Assembly: GCF_042665155.1 (NCBI RefSeq)
Contig: NZ_JBHTCG010000012.1
Location: 124,001-188,000, forward strand
Direction of reading: 5' to 3'
Source: Sphaerisporangium rhizosphaerae
Lineage (GTDB): Bacteria; Actinomycetota; Actinomycetes; Streptosporangiales; Streptosporangiaceae
Length of the DNA stretch: 64,000 nt
Positions 9,122-16,420 of this stretch are shown here, in pieces. A program made the position numbers and the translations under genes. A model generated the notes under the pieces. The model did not search any database and was not told the origin of the DNA. It was given only the letters and a program-made list of their open reading frames with translations. How positions within the stretch are numbered: the first letter of the stretch is position 1; every line of letters begins with the position of its first letter.

Positions 9122-10108
9122 TCAGATGGTCACCGTCGGCGGCCGGCCCGGCGCGGGGCGGTCCCTCCCCAGCCTCTCGGCCACCTCCGACAGGGCCCCG
9201 GTCCGCCCGAGGTGGCCGCCGGCCGCCTCGAGGTCCTCGCGGAGCCGCTTGCGGCAGTTGATCACGTAGATCAGCCACAACGCCGCCACGGTGACCTGCG
9301 CCGGCGGCAGCAGGTACCCCGCCGGCGCGCTGGCCAGCATGGCCAGCGGCGCGCCCCTGACGATCTGTTCGTTGAACCTGCGCTGGGCGTCGCCGGCTGC
9401 GAGCGCGGCGGTGCTCATCTCCCCGACGGCCTCCGAGAGCGTCCTGGTGGGCGCGACGACGTCGGAGAGCATGAGGCTTCTGAAGGCGTCGCCGGCCTCG
9501 CCGCGCAGATGCTCGTGCGAGGCTCGCACGGCCCCGTGGACGCCGTCGGCATGCTCGGTCACGTCCGTCCCGAGCCGGGCCGCCGCCAGTCCCCGCTGCT
9601 CCCAGGTCTCGGGGTCGCGGGCGTTCGCTATCACGATCAGCGTCGCGGCCATGGTGAGCAGTGCGCTTCCGCCGCCGCCCGCCGCGGGCATCGCCGGGTT
9701 CCTGCCCAGCCGGGCGGCTCTCCTGGCGCCCGCCACCGATGCGAGGATCGCGGACGCCTGGACGCCGAGCCCGCCGAGCACGGCGCCGGGCCGGCCGGTG
9801 GAGTGCTCGCCGGTGGCCGCCACCATCCCCGTGGTCGCCTCCTCGGCCTGGCCGTAGCGAAGGCCGGCGGTCCGCATGTCAGCGCCGGCTTGCCCGTGGC
9901 CGTCGCGCAGCAGTGCGGCCGTCGTGACGGCCTCAGAGGCATGCCGGTCGAACCTCGTGCGGAAGTCGCCGGCGGCTTCGGGGTAGTCCGCCGGCCGAGG
10001 CGTCAGCTCGGAGAGAACGCCGGGGAAGGCGTCCACGTTTGGCTGCCGCGCCGAGTGTCCCCGTACGAGGTCACGTAGTCCGCCGTGATCGACGAAGAAT
10101 CCGTCCAC
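9122..10108 (-). CDS. Membrane protein with WXG100-like helical segments, function unknown
   Basis: I do not recognise a named family across the full 328 residues. Residues about 35-110 and 180-255 each look like a WXG100/EspC-type helical hairpin (long amphipathic helices, with ADMRTAGLRYGQAEEAT in the first and DAFRSLMLSDVV in the second). Between them is a hydrophobic stretch (about 152-170, ALLTMAATLIVIA), and near the C-terminus another (about 265-300, including TVAALWLIYVINC). Such arrangements occur in actinobacterial proteins linked to type VII secretion or polymorphic toxins, but no EccC, toxin or immunity gene is adjacent here. The start is a GTG at 10108; an ATG-initiated version would be much shorter. 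It ends just after, and convergent with, the channel gene. Confidence 0.6.
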   Translation of the reverse strand: MDGFFVDHGGLRDLVRGHSARQPNVDAFPGVLSELTPRPADYPEAAGDFRTRFDRHASEAVTTAALLRDGHGQAGADMRTAGLRYGQAEEATTGMVAATGEHSTGRPGAVLGGLGVQASAILASVAGARRAARLGRNPAMPAAGGGGSALLTMAATLIVIANARDPETWEQRGLAAARLGTDVTEHADGVHGAVRASHEHLRGEAGDAFRSLMLSDVVAPTRTLSEAVGEMSTAALAAGDAQRRFNEQIVRGAPLAMLASAPAGYLLPPAQVTVAALWLIYVINCRKRLREDLEAAGGHLGRTGALSEVAERLGRDRPAPGRPPTVTI

Positions 10109-10314
10109 TGCCGACCTTCCGAGGGGTGCGCCGGGTCCGATGATCTCCAGGCGCGATCATCTCAGACGACCTCGCCGTACGCAGCCGCTCGGCTCTGCGC
10201 CGCCTCTTCGTTCACCGAACGGTCGGCGGCCGGTAACCGCCGTCGCCTCGCGGGCCGGACGGTGACCGCCGTCCGGCCGGGGAGCCGGGCCCGGCGGACG
10301 CGGCGTCCGGGTCG

Positions 10315-10884
10315 TCACCCGCCCGCGGTCACGGCCTTCAGTTCGTCGAAGGACTCCCGGATGAGCTCGGACAGGCCGGGCTGCCCGGGGGCGTCGCCGA
10401 CCCAGCGCTCGAACGCGACCTTGAAGACGGCGAGGCCGACCTCGGCGGCCAGGCTCGCCGCCGGATCGGTGACGCCGCGCCGGCGCAACGTGCCGGCGAG
10501 CGCCGCGGACAACGTCGCGAGCTTGATCAGCTCGCGTTCCTGCAGCTCGGGGTTCGCGGCGATGATCGACCGGCGCCGCCGGGCGCTCTCGCGGCGCTCC
10601 CCGAACAGCTCGCCCACGGCTTCGACGGCGCGTGCCACCATCTCGATCGGGGCCGCCGCGTCGGGCGCGTCCTCGACGGCGGCCACCAGGTGCTCGCGCA
10701 GCGGGCCCGAGCCCCAGAACAGCACCTCGCGCTTGTCGGCGAAGTGCCGGAAGAACGTGCGCTCGGTCAGCCCGGCCCGTCCGGCGATCTCTGCCACCGT
10801 GGTCTGCTCGTACCCGCGCTCGATGTAGAGCTCCAGCGCCGCCTGCTCCAGCCGGCCGCGCGCGTTCGGCTCCCATCGTCCCAT
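10315..10884 (-). CDS. TetR-family repressor, divergent from an SDR gene
   Basis: A 189-residue one-domain-plus-ligand-domain regulator. The HTH lies at about 25-45 (QTTVAEIAGRAGLTERTFFRHF), the canonical TetR recognition helix pattern. The C-terminal region (about 70-189) is helical and ligand-specific. The gene diverges from the NAD-dependent epimerase-like gene at 10999, and the 114-bp gap carries two copies of an inverted repeat 30 bp apart. The regulator therefore probably represses itself and the SDR gene and is released by a compound related to the SDR substrate. The ATG at 10884 is the natural start. Confidence 0.88.
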   Translation of the reverse strand: MGRWEPNARGRLEQAALELYIERGYEQTTVAEIAGRAGLTERTFFRHFADKREVLFWGSGPLREHLVAAVEDAPDAAAPIEMVARAVEAVGELFGERRESARRRRSIIAANPELQERELIKLATLSAALAGTLRRRGVTDPAASLAAEVGLAVFKVAFERWVGDAPGQPGLSELIRESFDELKAVTAGG

Positions 10885-10899
10885 GCCGGAATCCTACCT

Positions 10900-10920
10900 T
10901 GATGACAGTGGCTGACATCA
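10900..10920. promoter_or_regulatory. Putative TetR operator, copy 1
   Basis: Arms TGATGACAG and CTGACATCA flank TGG; one mismatch in nine pairs. It lies 16-36 bp upstream of the tetR start. Confidence 0.65.
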
Positions 10921-10929
10921 GTGCTACGT

Positions 10930-10950
10930 TGATGACAGTCACTGACATCG
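10930..10950. promoter_or_regulatory. Putative TetR operator, copy 2
   Basis: Second copy of the same inverted repeat (TGATGACAG, TCA, CTGACATCG), centred exactly 30 bp (about three helical turns) from copy 1. The flanking CTACSTT is also repeated, giving a 16-bp direct repeat. It lies 49 bp before the SDR start. Confidence 0.65.
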
Positions 10951-10998
10951 ATCTGGGGCCTGGATGCCCCGGACGATCGACCCTTTGGAGTACTTCTC

Positions 10999-11949
10999 AT
11001 GCGCGTATTCGTCACCGGCGCCTCCGGATGGATCGGTTCCGCCGTCGTCCCCGAACTGGTCGGCGCGGGTCATCAGGTCGTCGGGCTGGCGCGCTCGGAC
11101 GCCTCCGCCGCCGCGCTCACCGCGGCCGGCGCACAGTTGCGTCGCGGCACCATCGACGATCTCGACGGCCTGCGCGACGCGGCCGCCGCCTCCGACGGGG
11201 TGATCCACCTGGCGTTCAAGCACGACATCGCCTTCTCCGGTCGCTTCGCGGAGGCCACGGAGGCCGATCGGCGCGCCGTCGAGACCTTCGGGGAGGCGCT
11301 CGCGGGCTCTGGTCGGCCGCTGGTCATCGCCTCCGGGATCGTCGGACTCGCCCCCGGGCGGGTGGCCACCGAGCAGGACGGGCTCGAGTCCGGCCCGGAC
11401 GTGGCCCACGCGGGCGGCGGGCCGCGGGATCGGCAGGCGACCGCCCGGATGACGCTGTCCCTGGCCTCACGCGGCGTCCGCTCGTCGGTCGTGCGGCTCC
11501 CCCCGACGGTGCACGGGGATGGGGACCCCGGCTTCATGGCGGTCCTGGTCGGCATCGCCCGCGGCAAGGGCGTCTCCGGCCACATCGGCGAGGGGGCCGA
11601 TCGCTGGCCCGCCGCGCACCGGCTCGACGCCGCCCACCTGTTCCGCCTGGCGCTGGAGCAGGCGCCGGCGGGATCGGTCCTGCACGCGGTCGCCGACGAG
11701 GGCGTGCCCATCCGCGACGTCGCCGAGGTGATCGGCCGGCATCTCGGCCTGCCGGTGGCCGCCGTCGCTCCCGAGGACGCGGGCGCGCACTTCGGCTGGC
11801 TGGCGGGCTTCCTCGCCGCCGACAGCCCGGCCTCCAGCGCACTGACCCGCGAGCTGCTGGGGTGGCGGCCGACCCAGCCGGGACTCATCGACGACCTGGA
11901 CAAAGGCCACTACTTCCACAACGCTTCCACGCAGGCGGGCGCGTCCTAG
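10999..11949 (+). CDS. NAD(P)-dependent SDR / epimerase-like oxidoreductase
   Basis: A 316-residue atypical extended short-chain dehydrogenase. The N-terminal Rossmann motif is VTGASGWIGSAVV (TGxxGxxG, residues 5-17), with DVGL-type downstream elements GVIHLAFKHD and RSSVVRLPPTVHG. A canonical YxxxK catalytic pair is not obvious, which is common in this atypical SDR branch whose members are often annotated only as epimerase/dehydratase-like. The ATG at 10999 follows TTTGGAG with a 9-nt spacer. It diverges from the TetR gene and shares its operator region. Substrate unknown. Confidence 0.85.
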   Translation: MRVFVTGASGWIGSAVVPELVGAGHQVVGLARSDASAAALTAAGAQLRRGTIDDLDGLRDAAAASDGVIHLAFKHDIAFSGRFAEATEADRRAVETFGEALAGSGRPLVIASGIVGLAPGRVATEQDGLESGPDVAHAGGGPRDRQATARMTLSLASRGVRSSVVRLPPTVHGDGDPGFMAVLVGIARGKGVSGHIGEGADRWPAAHRLDAAHLFRLALEQAPAGSVLHAVADEGVPIRDVAEVIGRHLGLPVAAVAPEDAGAHFGWLAGFLAADSPASSALTRELLGWRPTQPGLIDDLDKGHYFHNASTQAGAS

Positions 11950-11961
11950 GGGGCAGCCGTC

Positions 11962-12732
11962 CTAGGACGCGGCCGTCCGGCGCGTCACCAGGGCCTCGAC
12001 GCCGTCCAGGACCCGCTGGAGGCCGAACTCGAACGCCTGCTGCGGAGCGGAGGCGGCGCCGTACTCCTCCCCGGCGGCCGCGCCCACCCGCGCCGACAGC
12101 GGGTAGCGGGACGGGTCCATCACCTTGGCCAGGTAGGGGGCGTGGGCCCACCACCACTGCTCGTCCGACACGCCGGTGCGCTGTGCGACCTGGGCGGCGT
12201 CGACCGCGCCGCGCGCGGCGCCGTGCACGAACCCCGCGACCAGGGTGACGACGGAGTCCATCTCCAGGTCGGTCAGTCCGATGCCCTCGACGGCGGCCAG
12301 CTCATACTCGTAGGCGCCGGCCACGTTGGGACCGAGCGGCGGCCGGCTGGTGGCGACGTACAGCATCCACGGGTGGCGCTGGTAGAGCGCCCACTTCTCC
12401 CGGGCCACGAACTCCAGCCTGCCGCGCCACCCCCCGGGCACCTCGGCCGGCCGGGCGGGCTCGCCGCACACCGTGTCGAGCATGAGGTCGAGCAGCTCGG
12501 CCTTGCCCGGCACGTAGGTGTACAGCGACATGGTGCCCACGCCGAGGCGCTGGGCGACGCGCCGCATGGACAGCGCCGCCAGGCCGTCGGCGTCGGTGAG
12601 CTCGACGGCGGCGCGGACGACGCGGTCGACGCTGAGGTCGGGCCCGCCCTTGCGCCCGGACTTCTCGCGGGTGCGCCACAGCAGGGCGAGGCTGCGCGCG
12701 GGGTCGCCCCCGCCGGTGTACTCCGTGGTCAT
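11962..12732 (-). CDS. TetR-family regulator (TetR/AcrR with Tet-repressor-like C-terminal domain)
   Basis: A 256-residue regulator with HTH ALSMRRVAQRLGVGTMSLYTYVPGKAELLDLML (about 46-78) and a C-terminal domain of the tetracycline-repressor type (SRPPLGPNVAGAYEYEL). It is clearly a paralogue of the regulator at 20023-20817, sharing the LYTYVPGKAELLDLMLD block and the SRPPLGP motif. Regulators of this branch commonly sit beside DrrAB exporters or FAD monooxygenases, and here the two paralogues flank such a block. The ATG at 12732 was chosen over a GTG at 12768 because the extension is Arg/Gly-rich. It is convergent with the SDR gene, with stops 13 bp apart. Confidence 0.87.
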   Translation of the reverse strand: MTTEYTGGGDPARSLALLWRTREKSGRKGGPDLSVDRVVRAAVELTDADGLAALSMRRVAQRLGVGTMSLYTYVPGKAELLDLMLDTVCGEPARPAEVPGGWRGRLEFVAREKWALYQRHPWMLYVATSRPPLGPNVAGAYEYELAAVEGIGLTDLEMDSVVTLVAGFVHGAARGAVDAAQVAQRTGVSDEQWWWAHAPYLAKVMDPSRYPLSARVGAAAGEEYGAASAPQQAFEFGLQRVLDGVEALVTRRTAAS

Positions 12733-12857
12733 CGTGGTCCCGATCCTACGGCCGCGGCCCGGGACCACACCGGACCCGCACCCCCGCCGCCCCGGGCGAA
12801 CGGCGTCCCGCGGCCCTCAGAGGAGGACGGCCGCGGGACGCCGCAGGAGGACGGAGG

Positions 12858-14918
12858 CTACGCGGCCGAGCAGAGTGTCCCGTTGAGGGTGAAGACCGTG
12901 GGCAGGACGTTCGGGCCGCTGTAGTTGCCGACGAAGCCGACGCTGACCGTCGCCCCCGTGGGCAGCGAGCCGTGGCCGGCCTCGTTGACGACCTTGACCT
13001 GCGAGCCGTCCTGCGTCCAGACGCCGCCCCAGCCGCTGCCGAGGCTCTGCCAGGAACGCGGCCAGCCGAAGTTCAGCGTCCAGCCGTCGATCGGCGCGCC
13101 GTTGTTGGTGACGTCGATGGCGCCGACGTACCCGCTGCCCCAGTCGTTCTGGTCGCTGAGCCGGACCGTGCAGGAACTGGACGCGGGCGTGCCGGTGGTG
13201 AAGGTCAGCGGCGGGGACGCCGGTGACAGGCCGCCGCCGCCGTCCCGGGCGATCACATTCACCGTGTAGCGCGTACCAGGGTTGAGGTTGGCGACGGTGA
13301 AGGAGGTGCCCGCGGTCTCGCCGAGCTGCTCGCTGACGATCCCGTTCTGGCGGTGGATCTCGTACTTGACGATCGGGCGGACGCCGGCGGAGGCGGCGGG
13401 CCAGGAGATGGTGGCTCCCCGGTCGGTCACCCCCGAAACCGTGGGCTGGCCGGGCGTGCCCGGCAGCCCGGCCTGGGGGGAGGAGGGATGAACGACGATC
13501 GTCGTCATCGACAGCGGCGGCAGCGTCTGGGCGGTCGCGCTGCCGGCGGTGGCGGTGGTGATGCTCGTGGCGCCGTTGGTGTGGGTGAGCACGGTCGGCG
13601 CCGCGCCGGCCGGGGCGAAGCCGGCGTACCCGATGGTGACGGGGTAGGAGGTGTCGGCCGAGGTGTTGAGCAGCAGCATCGCGAGGTCGCCGTCCGGGCG
13701 CCGGACGGCGTGCGCGACCACCTTGGGCTGGTCGGTGGCGGCCCGGAGGAAGCGGTCGCCGGGACGGGCGAACCTGCTCATCATCTGCAGTGCGAAGTAC
13801 GGCGCGAAGGGCGTGTTCAGCGCCGGCTCGCACACTTCGCCGCCGGAGGTGCAGGCCCCGCTCGACAGCAGGCCGAAGTCGCCGTAGTCGGTCTGCCCTG
13901 CCACCTGGGTGACGGGGCCGATGCCGTTGTGGGTGTTCCACCAGTCGACGGTGAACACCCCGTTGGCCAGCAGGGTCGCGTAGGCGTCGGCGGCGGCCAG
14001 CGCGCCGGGCTGGGTGGTGGCGCCGGCGCTGCTGGTGCCGGTGTTGAACTCGGTCATCGCGATGCCGATGCGCTCGGCCCCCGGGCCCGCGTACGCGGCG
14101 ATCTGCCGCCGGGTGAGGTCGATCATGTCGGGGATCTGGCCGGCTCTGTCGAGCGCGCCGGGGTACCAGTGCACGATCACGAAGTCGATCTTCGGTCCGG
14201 CGGCCGACAGGACGACCTTGTTCCAGGTGCCGTCGTCGCCGGCGGCGACCAGCCCGTCGGGCCAGTTGGCGGGCGTGGTCAGCACCGCGCCGATCTTGAT
14301 GGAGGGGTCGGCCGCCTTCATCGCGTCGGCGTAGGCGACGACGTTGCGCGCGTACTCGGCCGGGCTCTTGTCGGCGTGGTCGTCGGCCTCCCAGGCACTG
14401 CCGTAGCGGCCGTTGCCGTAGTTCTCGTTGCCGATCTCCCAGTACTTCACGCCGTAGCCCTTGACGACGTTGGCCTGGTGGACCCAGGCGGCGGCCTCCG
14501 CGGCGGTGCCGGTGCCGTAGTTGGCGGTCACCATCGGCTGGGCGCCGGTGCGCCGCACGCCGCGCATGAAGGTGTCGAAGTCGGTGCCGGGCGCCACGTA
14601 CCCGCCGGGCGCGGTGTGGTCGGCCCAGTGGTAGATGTCGGAGTAGGAGCCGCCGGGATAGCGCAGCACCTTCACGCCGGCGTCCTTCAGCAGGTCGGCG
14701 GTCGCGTCGGTGCCCAGGTTGGCGTCCCAGATCGCGTGGTTGGCGCCGATGCCGGTCGCGGGGACGGTGGCGAGCGCGGCGCGGGCGTTGACGGTCACCG
14801 CGACCGCGGCGGGCTCGTCGGCGTGCGCGGCGGGCACGTTCAGGCCGGCCAGCGTCAGCACGACGGCGGATGTTAGCGCTAACAGAGCTTTCGGCATCGG
14901 ACCCCTCGCCATGGACAT
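12858..14918 (-). CDS. Secreted clan GH-A glycoside hydrolase with Fn3 and CBM2
   Basis: A 686-residue secreted enzyme. A signal peptide (1-32, ending AAHA-DEP) is followed by a TIM-barrel catalytic domain (about 40-380) in which WEIGNENYG supplies a likely acid/base Glu and IAMTEFN a likely nucleophile Glu, the arrangement of arabinofuranosidase/GH51-like clan A enzymes. A beta-sandwich follows (about 390-475), then an Fn3 domain (about 487-575) and a C-terminal CBM2 (about 578-686; Cys-flanked, GWTLNFGWPRSWQSLGSGWGG) that binds cellulose or xylan. The exact substrate is not certain. The ATG at 14918 has GGGAGG 6 nt upstream. Two palindromes, one upstream and one inside the signal-peptide codons, suggest sugar-responsive repression. 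Confidence 0.82.
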   Translation of the reverse strand: MSMARGPMPKALLALTSAVVLTLAGLNVPAAHADEPAAVAVTVNARAALATVPATGIGANHAIWDANLGTDATADLLKDAGVKVLRYPGGSYSDIYHWADHTAPGGYVAPGTDFDTFMRGVRRTGAQPMVTANYGTGTAAEAAAWVHQANVVKGYGVKYWEIGNENYGNGRYGSAWEADDHADKSPAEYARNVVAYADAMKAADPSIKIGAVLTTPANWPDGLVAAGDDGTWNKVVLSAAGPKIDFVIVHWYPGALDRAGQIPDMIDLTRRQIAAYAGPGAERIGIAMTEFNTGTSSAGATTQPGALAAADAYATLLANGVFTVDWWNTHNGIGPVTQVAGQTDYGDFGLLSSGACTSGGEVCEPALNTPFAPYFALQMMSRFARPGDRFLRAATDQPKVVAHAVRRPDGDLAMLLLNTSADTSYPVTIGYAGFAPAGAAPTVLTHTNGATSITTATAGSATAQTLPPLSMTTIVVHPSSPQAGLPGTPGQPTVSGVTDRGATISWPAASAGVRPIVKYEIHRQNGIVSEQLGETAGTSFTVANLNPGTRYTVNVIARDGGGGLSPASPPLTFTTGTPASSSCTVRLSDQNDWGSGYVGAIDVTNNGAPIDGWTLNFGWPRSWQSLGSGWGGVWTQDGSQVKVVNEAGHGSLPTGATVSVGFVGNYSGPNVLPTVFTLNGTLCSAA
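14871..14884. promoter_or_regulatory. LacI-type palindromic operator inside the hydrolase coding start
   Basis: The 14-bp sequence TGTTAGCGCTAACA is a perfect palindrome with the central CG dyad typical of LacI-family operators. It lies 35-48 bp inside the coding sequence, within signal-peptide codons, where a bound repressor could block elongation. No LacI gene is in the window. Confidence 0.6.
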
Positions 14919-14984
14919 CTCATGCCTCCCGACCGGGAAGCACCCATGATCCTGGGAGCTGACGCCGTCCTGCGTCAACCGACC

Positions 14985-14997
14985 GTGAAACTTTCAC
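14985..14997. promoter_or_regulatory. GAAACTTTC palindrome upstream of the CBM2 hydrolase
   Basis: GTGAAACTTTCAC is a 13-bp inverted repeat 67 bp upstream of the hydrolase start. Its GAAANTTTC core recurs at the chitinase and GH30/AA10 intergenic regions (54258 and 56822). Confidence 0.55.
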
Positions 14998-15133
14998 TGC
15001 GCACGGTCATCGCCGCCGCCATCGCCGCGCCGTTTCCGCGCCGCCCTCGTGGCCGTCCGCGGACCCGGAACCCGCTCGCCGAAGGCTCGCTCAACCAAGG
15101 GTCCCCGTCGGACCGGTTATTCCGTACGATGTC

Positions 15134-15160
15134 CCGTATGTTGTACGGTACAACGTACGG
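15134..15160. promoter_or_regulatory. 27-bp palindromic operator before drrA
   Basis: Half-site CCGTATG-TT-GTAC and its near-perfect complement flank a central G; the only arm mismatch is T/C at position 6. It ends 22 bp before the drrA ATG. The half-site resembles the one before the TetR gene at 20817, so that regulator is the likely ligand. Confidence 0.65.
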
Positions 15161-15182
15161 AGTTAATGGAAGGGAGGCGGGA

Positions 15183-16163
15183 ATGGGGTCCACAGGACAC
15201 GCGATCCTCGCCGAGGGGCTGCGCAAGCGGTACGGCCGCACCGAGGCCCTGGCCGGGTTCGACCTGGCGGTGCCGGCGGGCACGGTATGCGGGCTGCTCG
15301 GGCCCAACGGTGCGGGCAAGACCACGGCGGTGCGCATCCTCACCACGCTGCTGCGGCCGGACGCGGGCCGGGCCGAGGTGGCCGGCCTCGACGTGGTCCG
15401 CGACGGCGCGCGGGCGCGCTGCCGCATCGGGCTGGTGGGGCAGAACGCCGCCCTGGACGAGGTGCTGAGCGGCCGGCAGAACCTGGTGATGTTCGGCCGG
15501 CTGTACCACCTCGGCACGGCGGGAGCGCGCCGCCGCGCCGACGAACTGCTCGAACGGTTCGGGCTGGCCGACACCGGGGACAAGCCGGTCAAGCTGTACT
15601 CCGGAGGCATGCGTCGCCGGCTCGACCTGGCCGCCGGCCTCATCCTCACCCCGCCGGTCCTGTTCCTGGACGAGCCCACCACCGGGCTGGACCCGCGCGG
15701 ACGCGGAGAGGTCTGGCAGGCCGTCGCCTCGCTCGTCGCCGGCGGAACCACCGTGCTGCTCACCACCCAGTACCTGGAGGAGGCCGACCGGCTGGCCACC
15801 GACATCTGCGTCCTTTCGGCCGGCCGGACGATCGCCCAGGGCACCCCGGAGGAGCTGAAGTCGCTCATCGGCGGCGACCGCGTCGAGCTCGTGGTGCGCG
15901 AGCCCGCCGACATGGGCGCCGCCGCGGCGGTCGCCGAACGGGTGGCGGGCGCGCGCGCCGACCGCGACACCGACCGGCGGCGCGTGAGCGTCCCGGTGCG
16001 CGACCGGGTGGCCGCGCTGACCGCCCTGACCCGGGCGCTCTCGGAGGAGGGGGTGCCGGTCGAGGACATCCTCCTGCGCCGTCCCACCCTGGACGAGGTG
16101 TTCCTCCACCTCACCGGCCACCAGGCGACGGCACCCGACCCGACGAAGAAGGCGGCGGCATGA
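15183..16163 (+). CDS. DrrA-like ABC exporter ATPase (drug resistance type)
   Basis: A 326-residue ABC-2-type ATPase. It has Walker A LLGPNGAGKTTAVRIL (about 36-51), signature YSGGMRRRLDLAAGL (about 139-153) and Walker B PVLFLDEPTTGLD (about 157-169), and the long C-terminal extension characteristic of daunorubicin-resistance DrrA subfamily proteins, ending in a THLDEVFLHLTG-like motif (PTLDEVFLHLTG). It would energise the DrrB-like permease encoded downstream to export a hydrophobic compound. The ATG at 15183 has GGGAGG at 6 nt; the longer open frame upstream crosses the operator and is not coding. The stop TGA overlaps the ATG of a small repeat-built ORF (ATGA). Confidence 0.9.
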   Translation: MGSTGHAILAEGLRKRYGRTEALAGFDLAVPAGTVCGLLGPNGAGKTTAVRILTTLLRPDAGRAEVAGLDVVRDGARARCRIGLVGQNAALDEVLSGRQNLVMFGRLYHLGTAGARRRADELLERFGLADTGDKPVKLYSGGMRRRLDLAAGLILTPPVLFLDEPTTGLDPRGRGEVWQAVASLVAGGTTVLLTTQYLEEADRLATDICVLSAGRTIAQGTPEELKSLIGGDRVELVVREPADMGAAAAVAERVAGARADRDTDRRRVSVPVRDRVAALTALTRALSEEGVPVEDILLRRPTLDEVFLHLTGHQATAPDPTKKAAA

Positions 16164-16410
16164 GGACGGTCACGAGTACCCCCATCGGACCCGGTGGATA
16201 CGGGCGGCGCGGCGGCCGGCCGGGGACGGAGGTTGACGGTGGCGTAGAGACGACCACGAGTACCCCCATCGGACTCGGTGAACGCGGGGCGCGTGGAGGT
16301 GCGGCGCGGACGGAGGGGGACGGCGGCATGGGGACGGTCCTGGTGATGCCCGGAGCGCTCGGCGGGCCCGGTGGACGCGGGGACGCGGCGGCGCGGCACG
16401 GGTGGGAGGT
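16154..16410 (+). repeat. Three diverged ~84-bp tandem repeats in the drrA-drrB junction
   Basis: Units at 16154-16237 (84 bp), 16238-16321 (84 bp) and 16322-16410 (89 bp). Units 1 and 2 share a run of CACGAGTACCCCCATCGGAC; unit 3 is more diverged but keeps the start and the GGTGGACGCGGGG segment. The drrB start at 16411 repeats the first 10 bp. Confidence 0.75.
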
Positions 16411-16420
16411 GGCGGCATGA
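16160..16420 (+). CDS. Repeat-built small ORF coupled between drrA and drrB
   Basis: An 86-codon ORF starts within the drrA stop (ATGA at 16160-16163) and stops within the drrB start (ATGA at 16417-16420). Its translation consists of three diverged units of 28, 28 and 30 residues, beginning MRTVTSTPIGPGG, VETTTSTPIGLGE and MGTVLVMPGALGG. At the DNA level the units start at 16154, 16238 and 16322, each with GGYGGCRTR, the same string that forms the drrA/drrB junction. The ORF may only carry ribosomes to drrB; whether the Gly/Arg-rich peptide has a function is unknown. I do not recognise it as a known family. Confidence 0.5.
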   Translation: MRTVTSTPIGPGGYGRRGGRPGTEVDGGVETTTSTPIGLGERGARGGAARTEGDGGMGTVLVMPGALGGPGGRGDAAARHGWEVAA

